From contig OZ025272.1 in the NCBI GenBank assembly GCA_964019165.1, positions 11,732,031 through 11,796,030 on the forward strand: a DNA stretch of 64,000 nucleotides. Direction: 5' to 3'. The stretch comes from Mastigias papua (Eukaryota; Cnidaria; Scyphozoa; Rhizostomeae; Mastigiidae). The notes under the pieces were generated by a model, which saw only the letters and a program-made list of their open reading frames with translations, had not been told where the DNA came from and made no database searches. This document shows, one piece after another, positions 29,420 through 64,000 of the stretch (the stretch's first letter is position 1; each line of letters starts with the position of its first letter). Both the position numbers and the translations under genes were made by a program.

Positions 29420-31760
29420 TGGCCATAGCTGGATCCTTTTCATCACTTTTCAATCTACAATCAACATCAATCAATGTCAATTTTGGTCATTTTTCGGCAA
29501 AATACCAAGGCTATAGCCTTACATTTTGGCCACAAATGGCTCATTTTCATCACTTTTCAATCGACAATCAACATCAATAAATTTCAATTTTGGTCATCTT
29601 TTGGCTAAATACCAAGGCTATAGCCTTACGTTTTGGCCAAACCTGGCTCATTTTCATCACTTTTCAATCTACAATCAACATCAATCAATTTCAACTTTGG
29701 TCATTTGTCGGCAAAATACCAAGGCTATAGCCTTACTTTTTGGCCAAAACAGGCTCATTTTCATCAATATTTAATTTACAATCAACATCAATCAATTTCA
29801 ATTTTGGTCATTTTTAGGCAATATACCAAGGGTATAGCCTTACTGTTTGGCCACAACTGGCTCATTTTCATCACTTTTCAATCTACAATCAACATCAATC
29901 AATTTCAATGTTGGTCATTTTGCGGCAAAATACCAAGGCTATAGCATTACTTTTTGGCCACAGATGGCTCATTTTCATCACTTTTCAATCTACAATCAAA
30001 ATCAATCAATTTCAATGTTGTTTATTTATCGGCAAAATACCAGGGCTATAGCCTTACTTTTTGGCCAAACCTGGCTCACTTTCATCACTTTTCAATCTAC
30101 AATCAAAATCAATCAATTTCAACTTTGGTCATTTCTCGGCAAAATACCAAGGCTATAGCCTTACTCTTTGGCCATAAATGGCTCATTTTCATCACTTGTC
30201 AATCTACAATCAACATCAATCAATTTCAATTTTGGTCAATTTTATGCAAAATACCAAGGCTATAGCCTTACTGTTTGGTCACAAATGGCTCATCTTCATC
30301 ACTTTTCAATCTACAATCAACATCAATCAATGTCAATTTTGGTCATTTTGCGACAAATTACCAAGGCTATAGCCTTACTTTTTGGCCATAGCTGGATCCT
30401 TTTCATCACTTTTCAATCTACAATCAACATCAGTCAATGTCAATTTTGGTCATTTTTCGGCAAAATACCAAGGCTATAGCCTTACTTTTTGGCCATAAAT
30501 GGCTCATTTTCATCACTTTTCAATCGACAATCAACATCAATAAATTTCAATTTTGGTCATCTTTTGGCTAAATACCAAGGCTATAGCCTTACGTTTTGGC
30601 CAAACCTGGCTCATTTTCATCACTTTTCAATCTACAATCAACATCAATCAATTTCAACTTTGGTCATTTGTCGGCAAAATACCAAGGCTATAGCCTTACT
30701 TTTTGGCCAAAACAGGCTCATTTTCATCAATATTTAATTTACAATCAACATCAATCAATTTCAATTTTGGTCATTTTTAGGCAATATACCAAGGGTATAG
30801 CCTTACTGTTTGGCCACAACTGGCTCATTTTCATCACTTTTCAATCTACAATCAACATCAATCAATTTCAATGTTGGTCATTTTGCGGCAAAATACCAAG
30901 GCTATAGCATTACTTTTTGGCCACAGATGGCTCATTTTCATCACTTTTCAATCTACAATCAAAATCAATCAATTTCAATGTTGTTTATTTATCGGCAAAA
31001 TACCAGGGCTATAGCCTTACTTTTTGGCCAAACCTGGCTCACTTTCATCACTTTTCAATCTACAATCAAAATCAATCAATTTCAACTTTGGTCATTTCTC
31101 GGCAAAATACCAAGGCTATAGCCTTACTCTTTGGCCATAAATGGCTCATTTTCATCACTTGTCAATCTACAATCAACATCAATCAATTTCAATTTTGGTC
31201 AATTTTATGCAAAATACCAAGGCTATAGCCTTACTGTTTGGTCACAAATGGCTCATCTTCATCACTTTTCAATCTACAATCAACATCAATCAATGTCAAT
31301 TTTGGTCATTTTGCGACAAATTACCAAGGCTATAGCCTTACTTTTTGGCCATAGCTGGATCCTTTTCATCACTTTTCAATCTACAATCAACATCAGTCAA
31401 TGTCAATTTTGGTCATTTTTCGGCAAAATACCAAGGCTATAGCCTTACATTTTGGCCACAAATGGCTCATTTTCATCACTTTTCAATCGACAATCAACAT
31501 CAATAAATTTCAATTTTGGTCATCTTTTGGCTAAATACCAAGGCTATAGCCTTACGTTTTGGCCAAACCTGGCTCATTTTCATCACTTTTCAATCTACAA
31601 TCAACATCAATCAATTTCAACTTTGGTCATTCGTCGGCAAAATACCAAGGCTATAGCCTTACTTTGTGGCCACAATGGCTCATTTTCATCACCTTTCAAT
31701 CTACAATCAACATCAATCAATTTCAAGTGTGGTCATTTTGCGACAAATTACCAAGGCTAT
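29420..31760 (+). repeat. Triplicated 963-bp higher-order unit (9 monomers)
   Basis: Blocks at 29526, 30489 and 31452, and at 29633, 30596 and 31559, repeat at exactly 963 bp. Blocks at 29847, 29954 and 30168 repeat once more at 30810, 30917 and 31131. The third copy is partial. Confidence 0.9.
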
Positions 31761-34700
31761 AGCATTATTTTTTGGCCAAACCTGGCTCATTTTCATCACT
31801 TGTCAATCTACAATCAACATCAATCAATTTCAATTTTGGTCATGTTTCGGCAAAATACCAAGGCTGTAGCCTTACGTTTTGGCCAACATGTCTCATTTTC
31901 ATCTCTATTCAATCTACAATCAAAATCAATCAATTTCAATTTTGATCAATTTTCGGCAGAATATCAAGGCTATAGCCTTACTGTCTGGCCATAAATGGCT
32001 CATTTTCATCACTTTTCAATCTACAATCGACATCAATTAATTTCAATTTTGGTCATTTTTCGGCAAAATACCAAGGCTATAGCCTTACGTTTTGGCCAAC
32101 ATGTCTCATTGTCATCTCTATTCAATCTACAATCAACATCAATCAATTTCAATTTTGGTCAATTTTATGCAAAATACCAAGGCTATAGCCTTACTTTTTG
32201 GTCAAAACAGGCTCATTTTCATCACTTTTCAATCTATAATCAACATCAATCAATTTCAATTTTGGTCATTTTGCGACAAATTACCAAGGCTATAGCCTTA
32301 CATTTTGGCCACACCTGGCTCATTTTCATCACTTTTCAATCTACAATCAACATCAATCAATTTCAACTTTGGTCATTTGTCGGCAAAATACCAAGGCTAT
32401 AGCCTTACTTTGTGGCCACAATGGCTCATTTTCATCACCTTTCAATCTACAATCAACATCAATCAATTTCAAGTGTGGTCATTTTGCGACAAATTACCAA
32501 GGCTATAGCCTTACTTCTTGGCCAAAACAGGCTCATTTTCATCACTTTTCAATCTACAATCAACATCAATCAATTTCAATTTTGGTCATTTTGCTGCAAA
32601 ACACCAAGGCTATAGCCTTACTTTTTGGCCACAAATGGCTCATTGTCATCAATATTTATTCTACAGTCGACATCACTGAATTTCAATTTTGGTCATATTT
32701 CCGCAAAATACCAAGGGTATAGCCTTACTTTTTGGCCACAAATGGCTCATTTTCATCAATATTTAATTTACAAGCAACATCAATCAATTCCAATTTTGGT
32801 CATTTTTAGGCAATATACCAAGGGTATAGCCTTACTTTTTGGCCACAAATGGCTCATTTTCATCACTTTTCAATCTACAATCAACATCAATCAATGTCAA
32901 CTTTGGTCATTTCTCGGCAAAATACCAAGGCTATAGCCTTACTCTTTGGCCATAAATGGCTCATTTTCATCACTTGTCAATCTACAATCAACATCAATCA
33001 ATTTCAATGTTGTTCATTTATCGGCAAACTACCAGGGCTATAGCCTTACTTTTTGGCCACAACTGGCTCACTTTCATCACTTTTCAATCTACAATCAAAA
33101 TCAATCAATTTCAATTTTGATCAATTTTCGGCAGAATACTAAGGCTATAGCCTTACTTTCTGGCCATAAATGGCTCATTTTCATCGCTTTTCAATCTACA
33201 ATCAACATCAATAAATTTCAATTTTGGTCATTTTTCTGCAAAATACCAAGGCTATAGCCTTACTTTTTGGCCAACATGTCTCATTTTCATCTCTATTCAA
33301 TCTACAATCAACATCAATCAATTTCAATTTTGGTCAATTTTATGCAACATACCAAGGCTATAGCCTTACTTTTTGGTCACAAATGGCTCATCGTCATCAC
33401 TTTTCAATCTACAATCAACATCAATCAATTTCAATGTTGGTCATTTTGCGACAAATTACCAAGGCTATAGCCTTACTTTTTGGCCATAGCTGGATCATTT
33501 TCATCACTTTTCAATCTACAATCAACATCAATCAATTTCAACTTTGGTCATTTGGCGGCAAAATACCAAGGCTATAGCCTTACTTTGTGGCCACAATGGC
33601 TCATTTTCATCACCTTTCAATCTACAATCAACATCAATCAATTTCAAGTGTGGTGATTTTGCAACAAATTACCAAGGCTATAGCCTTACTTTTTGGCCAC
33701 AAATGGCTCATTTTCATCACTTGTCAATCTACAATCAACATCAATCAATTTCAATTTTGGTCATTTTTCGGCAAAATACCAAGGCTATAGCCTTACTTTT
33801 TGGCCACAAATGGCTCATTTTCATCAATATTTATTCTACATTCGACATCACTGAATTTCAATTTTGGTCATTTTTCCGCAAAATACCAAGGCTATAGCCT
33901 TACTTTTTGGCCACAAATGGCTCATTTTCATCAATATTTAATTTACAATCAACATCAATCAATTTCAATTTTGGTCATTTTTAGGCAATATACCAAGGGT
34001 ATAGCCTTACTCTTTGGCCACAATGGCTCATTTTCATCACTTTTCAATCTACAATCAACATCAATCAATTTCAAGTGTGGTCATTTTGCGACAAATTACC
34101 AAGGCTATAGCCTTACTTTTTGGCCAAAACAGGCTCATTTTCATCACTTTTCAATCTACAATCAAAATCAATCAATTTCAATTTTGGTCATTTTTCGGCA
34201 AATTACCAAGGCTATAGCCTTACTTTTTGGCCAAAAATGGCTCATTTTCATCACTTTTCAATCTACAGTCAAAATCAATCAATTTCAATTTTGGTCATTT
34301 TTCGGCAAAATACCAAGGCTATAGCCTTACTTTTTGGTCACAAATGGCTCATTTTCATCACTTTTCAATCTACAATCAACATCAATCAATTTCAATTTTG
34401 GTCGTTGTGTGACAACTTACCAAGGCTATAGCCTTACTTTTTGGTCACGGATGGCTCATGTTCATTGCTTTTTAATCTACAATCAAAATCACTCAATTTC
34501 CATTTTAGTCATTGTGCGACAAATTACCAAGGCTATAGCCTTACTTTTTGGCCAAATATGGCTCATCCTCATCACTTTTCAATCTACAATCAAAATCAAT
34601 CAAGTTCAATTTTGATCATTTTGCGGCAAAATACCAAGGCTATAGCCTTACTTTTTGGTCACAAATGGCTCATCTTCATCACTTTTCAATCTACAATCAA

Positions 34701-35642
34701 AATCAATCAAGTTCAATTTTGGTCATTTTTCGGCAACATACCAAGGCTATAGCCTTACTTTTTGGCCATAAATGGCTCATTTTCATCACTTTTCAATCTA
34801 TAATCAACATCAATCAATTTCAATTGTGGTCATTGTGCGACAAATTACCAAGGCTATACCCTTACTTTTTGGCGAAAACTGGCTCATTTTCGTCACCTTT
34901 CAATCTACAATCAAAATCAATCAATTTAAATTTTGGTCATTTTTCGGCAAAATACCAAGGCTATAGCCTTACTTTTTGGTCACAAATGGCTCATTTTCAT
35001 CACTTTTCAATCTACAATCAACATCAATCAATTTCAATGTTGTTTATTTATCGGCAAAATACCAGGGCTATAGCCTTACTTTTTGGCCAAACCTGGCTCA
35101 TTATCATCACTTGTCAATCTACAATCAAAATCAATCAATTTCAAGTTTGATCATTTCTCGGCAAAATACCAAGGCTACAGCCTTACTCTTTGGCCAAATC
35201 TGGCTCATTGTCATCACTTTTCAATCTACAATCAACATCAATCAATTTCAATGTTGTTCATTTATCGGCAAACTACCAGGGCTATAGCCTTACTTTTTGG
35301 CCAAACCTGGCTCACTTTCATCACTTTTCAATCTACAATCAAAATCAATCAATTTCAATTTTGGTCAGTTTTCGGCAAAATACCAAGGTTATAGCCTTAC
35401 TTTTTGGCCAAACCTGGCTCATTTTCATCACTTGTCAATCTACAATCAAAATGAGTCAATGTCAATTGTGGTCATGTTTTGGCAAAATACCAAGGCTATA
35501 GCCTTACTTTTTGGCCAAACATGGTTCGTTTTCATCACTTTTCAATCTACAATCAACATCAATCAATTTCAATTTTGGTCATTTTTCGGCAAAATACCAA
35601 GGCTATAGCCTTACTTTTTGGCCACAAATGGCTCATTGTCAT

Positions 35643-36335
35643 AAGGAAATCCGTCATCAAAATGAAGGAAGCTGAGATGTTTTCATTTGTGAGCTAGATA
35701 CCGAAATAATAGCTGAACGTTTTGGGAAAATTGGCTGAGTTTGATCAATTGTCAATTTGTTGTGGAAACCGTTCAATGTCAAGTTTGGTCTTAACTTGTA
35801 TGGCCAAAAGTGGCTGAATTTGATCACTTTTGAATGTAAAGTAGAAGTCGTTCAACTTTTATTTAGGTTATTTTGTGGCCAAAATACCAAGGCTGTAGCT
35901 TATCTTTTTTCTACAATTGACTGATTTTGATCACTTTTCAGGATGTAGTGGAAAGCCTTTAAGTTCAATTTTGGTCATTTTATGGCCAAAGTACCAAGGC
36001 ATATCCTGTCTTTTTGGTCAACATTGGCTGATTCTGATCACTTGTCAATCAGATGTGGAAATTGTTGAATTTTGATATTGGCCAATTTTTGGTAAAATCC
36101 CAACGCTGTAGCCTTACGTTTTGGCCAAAATTAGCAGACGTTGATCACTCTTTTCACTTGTCAATCTGCAGTGGAAATCGTCGAACATCAATGTTGGTCA
36201 GTTATGGGTAAAATAACACGGCTCTAGTCTTATTTTTTGGGTAATATTGGCTGATTTTCATCACTGCTCAGTATACAGTGGAAATCGGTGAATTTCGTGG
36301 TGGGTCACTTCTGGGTGAAGTCAACTTGTTGTTAA
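35643..36335 (+). repeat. Six diverged relatives of the satellite unit (82-118 bp), right edge only
   Basis: Diverged units begin near 35730, 35812, 35922, 36028, 36132 and 36250, each with GGCTGATTTTGATCACTT-like sequence. Where the main array has ACAATCAACATCAATCAA these have GTGGAAATCGTTGAA. They keep weaker versions of CCAAGGCTGTAGCC and TTTTGGCC. No comparable block is seen on the left edge. Confidence 0.8.
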
Positions 36336-36795
36336 AGGTTGTAATGGTTGAAAACTATTTTGATTAAAACGTTGTGATGGGGTTAAGTGTAAAGAGAGGA
36401 GCCCATTGAAACGACTGAATTGTGAAAATGTGATATCTAAGGTAAATGTCAAGGATATAGTCGTTGGAAACGACTGAAGGTTTAAGATGTCCTGTGTGAA
36501 CTAAGTCCAAAAACTAAAGTTTATGAAGACGAGTTAAGTATGAGCAATTTTGCTAAAGCTAAATCGAAACTCTATAGTCTTTGATAATGATTGATTGACT
36601 AAGGTAAAACTGTTGGACTGAGTCTGAAGACTATAATCTTCGAAAACTATTTAACATGTAACGTATGATTCTTGGGCTAAATCCAAAATTTCTAGGCTGT
36701 GTAAATGACTTAAGCTTGAAGATGTTGTCCGAGAATGACTGTATTTTGATAATGTGAAGTTTTCACTAAATCGAAAGGCCATAGTTTACCAGACA
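36336..36795 (+). repeat. Old decayed tandem repeat, right flank
   Basis: Motifs like CTATAGTCTTTGATAATGA, TAGTCGTTGGAAACGACTGA and ATAATCTTCGAAAACTA recur every 56-67 bp. They are in the same orientation as the left-flank repeats at 3190-3712. The 32-kb array therefore sits inside an older array of the same broad lineage. Confidence 0.6.
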
Positions 36796-38903
36796 GCCAA
36801 TCAGAAAGCAAAATCCTCATGCGTACGTCACAGTATTCACTAATGATATCGATATAATACCAAAATTACATAGAAAACAAAAGCTACTACAAGCATGATA
36901 ATTACACATAAATAAACACTTTAAATCATAACAATACATCTGTTTTCTTGCATCCTTTTCAATAGGTTCAAATAACAAGAGCGTGATGATATCAAATAAC
37001 AAAAGACCAATAACACCAATAACATCTATAAGATATATATACAATGAAGCTGCCAAGTCTTTTAAAGTTTCTAAGCTATGAAGAAATGGATAAACTTTTT
37101 ATCCCTTCCTTTTCATGATTTGTTACAAAAGAATACGTATATACAGCGCAGAAATAATGAAGAAAAATATAAATCTATCTATGGACCAGTAGCCTTAAAA
37201 TCCAGATCCTGGCAATATGATCCTCAAACAATATCCAAAGTCATTTCTTTCCCACCTTTCCCAGCTATGATGGGCATTACAATCCAAAAGCAAAACAACA
37301 ATATTTTACACAGCCGTCAATCTAAAAAAAGTACTAAAATCTCTGCAAAGCTCTACAAGATTCCTTGTCACAATCAGGAAGCAATGGTAATATTAAAATT
37401 TAGAGTCACATCTCAATCCATAATTCTAAAACCTTAAAATTACAAATAGGGCCACCCGACCAGGTTTTTTCTTTTTTACCGGAAAAAATAAAGGGCTCCT
37501 AAGAACTAAACCACTATTCAACAAAGCATTCCCTTATGGCCATCAAGATCGCTACCTATGATGACTACCTACTTCTGTGTATCAACAAAGATAACTTGTA
37601 CCAACACGCTTCTCTGCTTCCACCAAACTGTTCTGGAACTGGCACTGAATTTCAAACACGGTTTACGCAAATGATTTTTTCAGACCTTTTAAGTAAAACT
37701 TGAGTTTGCCTTAAGAAAGCATGACTCTGCCATGAATATAAACTAACTTTTATTCCAAACAATCTCTCCAGTGGGTTCTGGTGAAATTCATGACAGCCAT
37801 ATCTATTCGGCATCAATGCTCAGCAAGAAGGGTGACACAACAAGTGATATTCGGTCGACAAGGATATCAGCTGGACACACAAATTCAAAGGTTTCAACCG
37901 CAGCAATACATTACAAGATAAAGCAACAGAGTCAATTCAATACTTGTGCAGGTCATCATACATCTCTACAACCAACTATGCTTAATCTGTTCACTGCTGA
38001 CTAGATAAACTTGTTCCTACCTTTGCTATCATGCTAATAAGTTATTGACAACAGACAGAGGAAAAAGTGCCTGTCGAGGCTGAGCTCGTGTTACAAGGTC
38101 ATAACTCGTGCTGCAGGGCTTAACTTCAAGCTTCAGCACAAAAGGTGGTGGTTGTCACGTATCTACTCAAATTACTAGGACAATGAATATTTAAACGGAC
38201 ATATCTCAAACGCTGGCAGAAAAGTATCTTTTGGCCTTTGAACAGATTCCTGCTCTGTTCCAGAGAAGCTTCCAGTACTTCTAAGCCTAACCAGTGCCTC
38301 TTAAACTTATAACTTGCTTTGAAATTAGGATCAGAGCAAAGGCGCATGAGACACCTGCAAATAAAGACAATGGGACTCAATCCCCATTGCGGATGCATGG
38401 ATCATTTCTCATAGAAAAAAGCTACCCTCGTTCTTTAAGGTCTGTTCGTCTTTTCTAGCTTCCACATTTCTGTTCCTCATGCCAAAAAGGGATTTTATAC
38501 TACAGCTTCTTAGCGATAAATTCCCTATTTTGCCTCAGTTTTATACCAAAACATTCCATTCACCGCTTTCACCAGGGTAATATGACTATGTCCAATGCAC
38601 CTACTAAAATAGTTCACATCAATATAATTAAAAAATGAATTAATCTTACTTGAAGTACTCGGGTTGTATCATAACAATGTCCCCAATTCGAAAGCCAATC
38701 ACAGCACCACAGCACGCGGTTTCGTCAGGTACCAATGTAGCTACTTCTCTGCACTATTCAACAGTGCTGCTCAGCCCAACCTAAGACTTTGCAGCTGAGA
38801 TAGTGTGAGGAACTATCTTGCACCTGGCTCTTTTGCTGTAAAATAAGAGCAAGCAAAAATCGGGCACCTCATTCGATTATAAATAAATTTTGCCATTACA
38901 ATG
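36796..38903. other. Intergenic DNA or 3' UTR downstream of the minus-strand gene
   Basis: No plus-strand gene is supported; the frames at 37078-37437 and 37771-38004 show no recognisable protein. A minus-strand AATAAA (37749-37754 on the plus strand) lies about 1.15 kb past the stop codon at 38904 and could end that transcript. A possible extra minus-strand exon at 38126-38356 is listed separately. Confidence 0.4.
38126..38356 (-). CDS. Possible alternative terminal exon of the minus-strand gene
   Basis: On the minus strand an acceptor GTCTTTATTTGCAG is followed by an open frame of about 76 codons ending in TGA. Its phase would accept a splice from a weak donor just before the stop at 38904 (AAATG|GTGACA), keeping tryptophan at the junction. 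The sequence (CLMRLCSDPNFKASYKFK onward) matches no family I know. It is speculative; the stop at 38904 may be the real end. Confidence 0.2.
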   Translation of the reverse strand, partial: RCLMRLCSDPNFKASYKFKRHWLGLEVLEASLEQSRNLFKGQKILFCQRLRYVRLNIHCPSNLSRYVTTTTFCAEA

Positions 38904-62389
<23,486 letters not shown>

Positions 62390-63254
62390 CTACAATAAAT
62401 AAACTCATTAGACAATCCAGGCCTAAACATTTTCTAATTATCAGTACATAGACTCAGCGAACCCAGATGAAATACACTTTTCGCTGGTATTCAGAAGCTC
62501 ATAACTTTGGTAGAATAAAGCTGTCGAGTTATTTTGCTTTCACTTTTGAACTGGATTTTATTTTGGCTTCGAAAATAACAAAAGCATACGACAATTTGCA
62601 GGGGGTCAAATTTTTGACAAGTGCAAGTCCTCCACTCCCCGCCGTGAATAGACCATTCTAAAACTGTTAAGTCCTTCCAGTTAAATTAGAGTCGTGCTCT
62701 AAAATCTTGGTAATTACTGCAACAATTACAGATATCAAACATCCACCTATTCCTATAAAGATAAATTTTATTGGTCTAGTCATGTAGGGTCCTTTCCAAC
62801 GGCCAAAGAACGCCTGGGACACGGTGAAAGCACACTCAAACTTATCATAATGATGCACAACAAACGAACAGGTACATCTGTATATCCTCCAGCCTCTAAT
62901 TTTCGTTTTGAAGCAACTATTGGAGTTTCATATTGTTCTGGAAGGCGATTCCAACTTATACTAACCTTAGATGAAACAGTATCATTTCCAGTTCTGCTAG
63001 CTCACATGTAAGTTATAATCAAAAGAAAAGGCAACGAAACAACAGAGAATGCTCTCGACAGCTATATCAACTACGCAATGGTGTAAATCAATAAGAAGCT
63101 TGAGAGCAAAAAGATCCCAAAAAAAGATAACACAATAACCTCTCAAATTAAATATGCTTTCAAGCAACTGATAACGTCATCAGGTTCCCATATGAACAAT
63201 GTGGATCTAACAATGTATAACATAAATCAAAGTCTGACATGCAATATTATAGAT
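62390..63254. other. Upstream stretch, no exon confirmed
   Basis: The large minus-strand gene must continue upstream, but I found no exon here with good splice sites and matching phase. Short minus-strand frames (for example 62667-62858, KFECAFTVSQAFFGRW) are not recognisable. Confidence 0.4.
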
Positions 63255-63598
63255 TAGGGGTCACCAACCTACGGCCCACGACGGTATTCTATCCGGCCCG
63301 CCAGCGGTACCTAGAGTACTGGCTATTGTGAAGAGCATACTAGAGTACTAGTTTTATCGTCCATTCTATTATTACGTAATGATGATAAAATGTTGCCTCT
63401 GTGTTCCTGTTGGTTGCACGTTTTCGTAGTCTTACACAATTCACATTATTACACCTATTTCCTTTTCTTTTCAGTATTACATCATTTTCTCAGAGTCTTC
63501 GCTCTGGCTTGTAAGTACTGAGTAGAAAGAATATCTGGCCCGTGATCTTCATTCTTTCAGTTATCTGGCCCCCTGTAAAAAAGGTGCAATAACCCTTG
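63255..63598. mobile_element. hAT-like MITE with 8-bp target-site duplication
   Basis: The left end TAGGGGTCACCAACC followed by CGGCCC and TCCGGCCCGC has the look of hAT (Charlie-type) termini. The right end, read inversely, is CAAGGGTTATTGCACC followed by GGGGGCCAGAT. The flanks are TTATAGAT (63247-63254) and CTATAGAT (63599-63606), seven of eight matching, as expected for an 8-bp hAT duplication. It is 344 bp long with no transposase. Confidence 0.72.
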
Positions 63599-63606
63599 CT
63601 ATAGAT

Positions 63607-64000
63607 GAAGGCAAGTGATTTAGTACAGGGCATACTAATACCAAATCCCCAATACCACTTTGGAATGATACCAATATTCAGAACCACCAAGTCAAAACCT
63701 ATATTAACTGTGCTACCATCCTACGCCCCGGGAGGGGGCACAAATGCATTCTGGAGTGAAATTTACTTACTTAACTCTTTCAGTTGTCAATACGTAAATG
63801 AAAAGGGCAAAGACAGGACGATGTTGCACGAAGATAAATTTCCCAGGGGCTTAACAATGAATCCTTGAAATACTAGTTAAAAGGGTCCCGAACAAGAACA
63901 GATGAAATTCATCCGCAAAATATAAACACAGCTGCGGTGAAATTGGGACAAAGATTTTTATTCGAACCTATTAACTAGTTAACAAAGCCGTGCCATATAT
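63607..64000. other. End of window, nothing recognised
   Basis: The plus-strand frame 63605-63868 has no recognisable domain, and no splice-supported exon is seen on either strand. Confidence 0.35.

Larger units (their letters stand above)
3713..35642 (+). repeat. 32-kb satellite array of 106-107-bp units (about 300 copies)
   Basis: Head-to-tail units run without any inserted element. The typical unit reads, in order: TCAATCTACAATCAACATCA, ATCAATTTCAATTTTGGTC, ATTTTTCGGCAAAATACC, the palindrome AAGGCTATAGCCTT, AC, the palindrome TTTTGGCCAAAA, then TGGCTCATTTTCATCACTTT. Common variants swap the block after GGTCA (TTTTGCGACAAATT, ATTTTATGCAAAAT, TTTTCGGCAAAAT) and the block after GGCCA (AAAA, CAAA, TAAA, ACATG). 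Unit length is 107 bp with occasional 106-bp units, so the frame changes every unit. The open frames of about 64-210 codons are a by-product of few stop codons, and most end at the TAG inside the first palindrome. The array is consistent with a centromeric, pericentromeric or other heterochromatic satellite. No function is shown by the sequence. Confidence 0.97.

Noticed and set aside
3713..35642. CRISPR-like array
   Set aside because: Units abut with no unique spacers, the unit is 107 bp, and the setting is a spliced eukaryotic genome.
3787..35697. More than a hundred overlapping plus-strand reading frames of 60-210 codons (for example MAHFHHFSIYNQHQ-type)
   Set aside because: They are translations of the 107-bp satellite in all three frames. 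The unit is not a multiple of three, most frames end at the same TAG in the palindrome, and no splice or codon-use signal supports coding.
37078..37437. Plus-strand frame of 119 codons
   Set aside because: No recognisable domain, A-rich composition, no flanking splice or polyadenylation logic.
63605..63868. Plus-strand frame of 87 codons at the window end
   Set aside because: No recognisable domain, and its start overlaps the hAT-like MITE target duplication.

Overview
This window is nuclear DNA from an animal, most likely an aquatic invertebrate. It has spliced genes with GT-AG introns, several kinds of non-LTR retrotransposon (LINE), DNA-transposon MITEs, long dinucleotide and trinucleotide microsatellites, and a 32-kb satellite array. 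I cannot name the species.

Layout. (1) 1-2704, plus strand: the 3' half of a protein O-glucosyltransferase gene (POGLUT2/3, KDELC type). It has five exons, and the last 18 coding bases carry the KDEL signal. (2) About 3190-36790: a nested tandem-repeat domain. The centre (3713-35642) is about 300 head-to-tail copies of a 106-107-bp unit holding two adjacent perfect palindromes. Copies are homogenised by tandem duplications of 2 to 26 units. Six diverged relatives of the unit lie only on the downstream side. An older, decayed repeat of roughly 60-80 bp lies on both sides and shares the unit's core. (3) 38904-62389, minus strand: one large gene of unrecognised family. I assembled 13 exons whose phases fit, giving 1049 codons plus a stop and open at the 5' end. 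It has a helical-looking N-terminal part, a basic linker, a long acidic and serine-rich region with a DSGxxS motif, and a Q/S-rich C-terminus. (4) Its introns hold other elements: an intronless plus-strand gene for a membrane protein of the DUF1295 / steroid-reductase C-terminal superfamily (43094-43720), a Harbinger-like compound MITE, four LINE remnants, and large (TA)n, (GA)n, (CA)n and (GAT)n tracts. (5) 62390-64000: a hAT-like MITE with target-site duplication and otherwise unassigned DNA.

How the parts relate. The two clearly recognised genes act at endomembranes: an ER luminal glucosyltransferase and a multi-pass membrane enzyme. Nothing suggests they work together. The unusual feature is the satellite domain. 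It sits about 500 bp to 1 kb from a housekeeping-type gene, carries no transposon insertion over 32 kb, and shows outer, intermediate and inner layers that look like successive stages of one repeat lineage. The many reading frames across the satellite and microsatellites are artefacts of stop-poor repeats.
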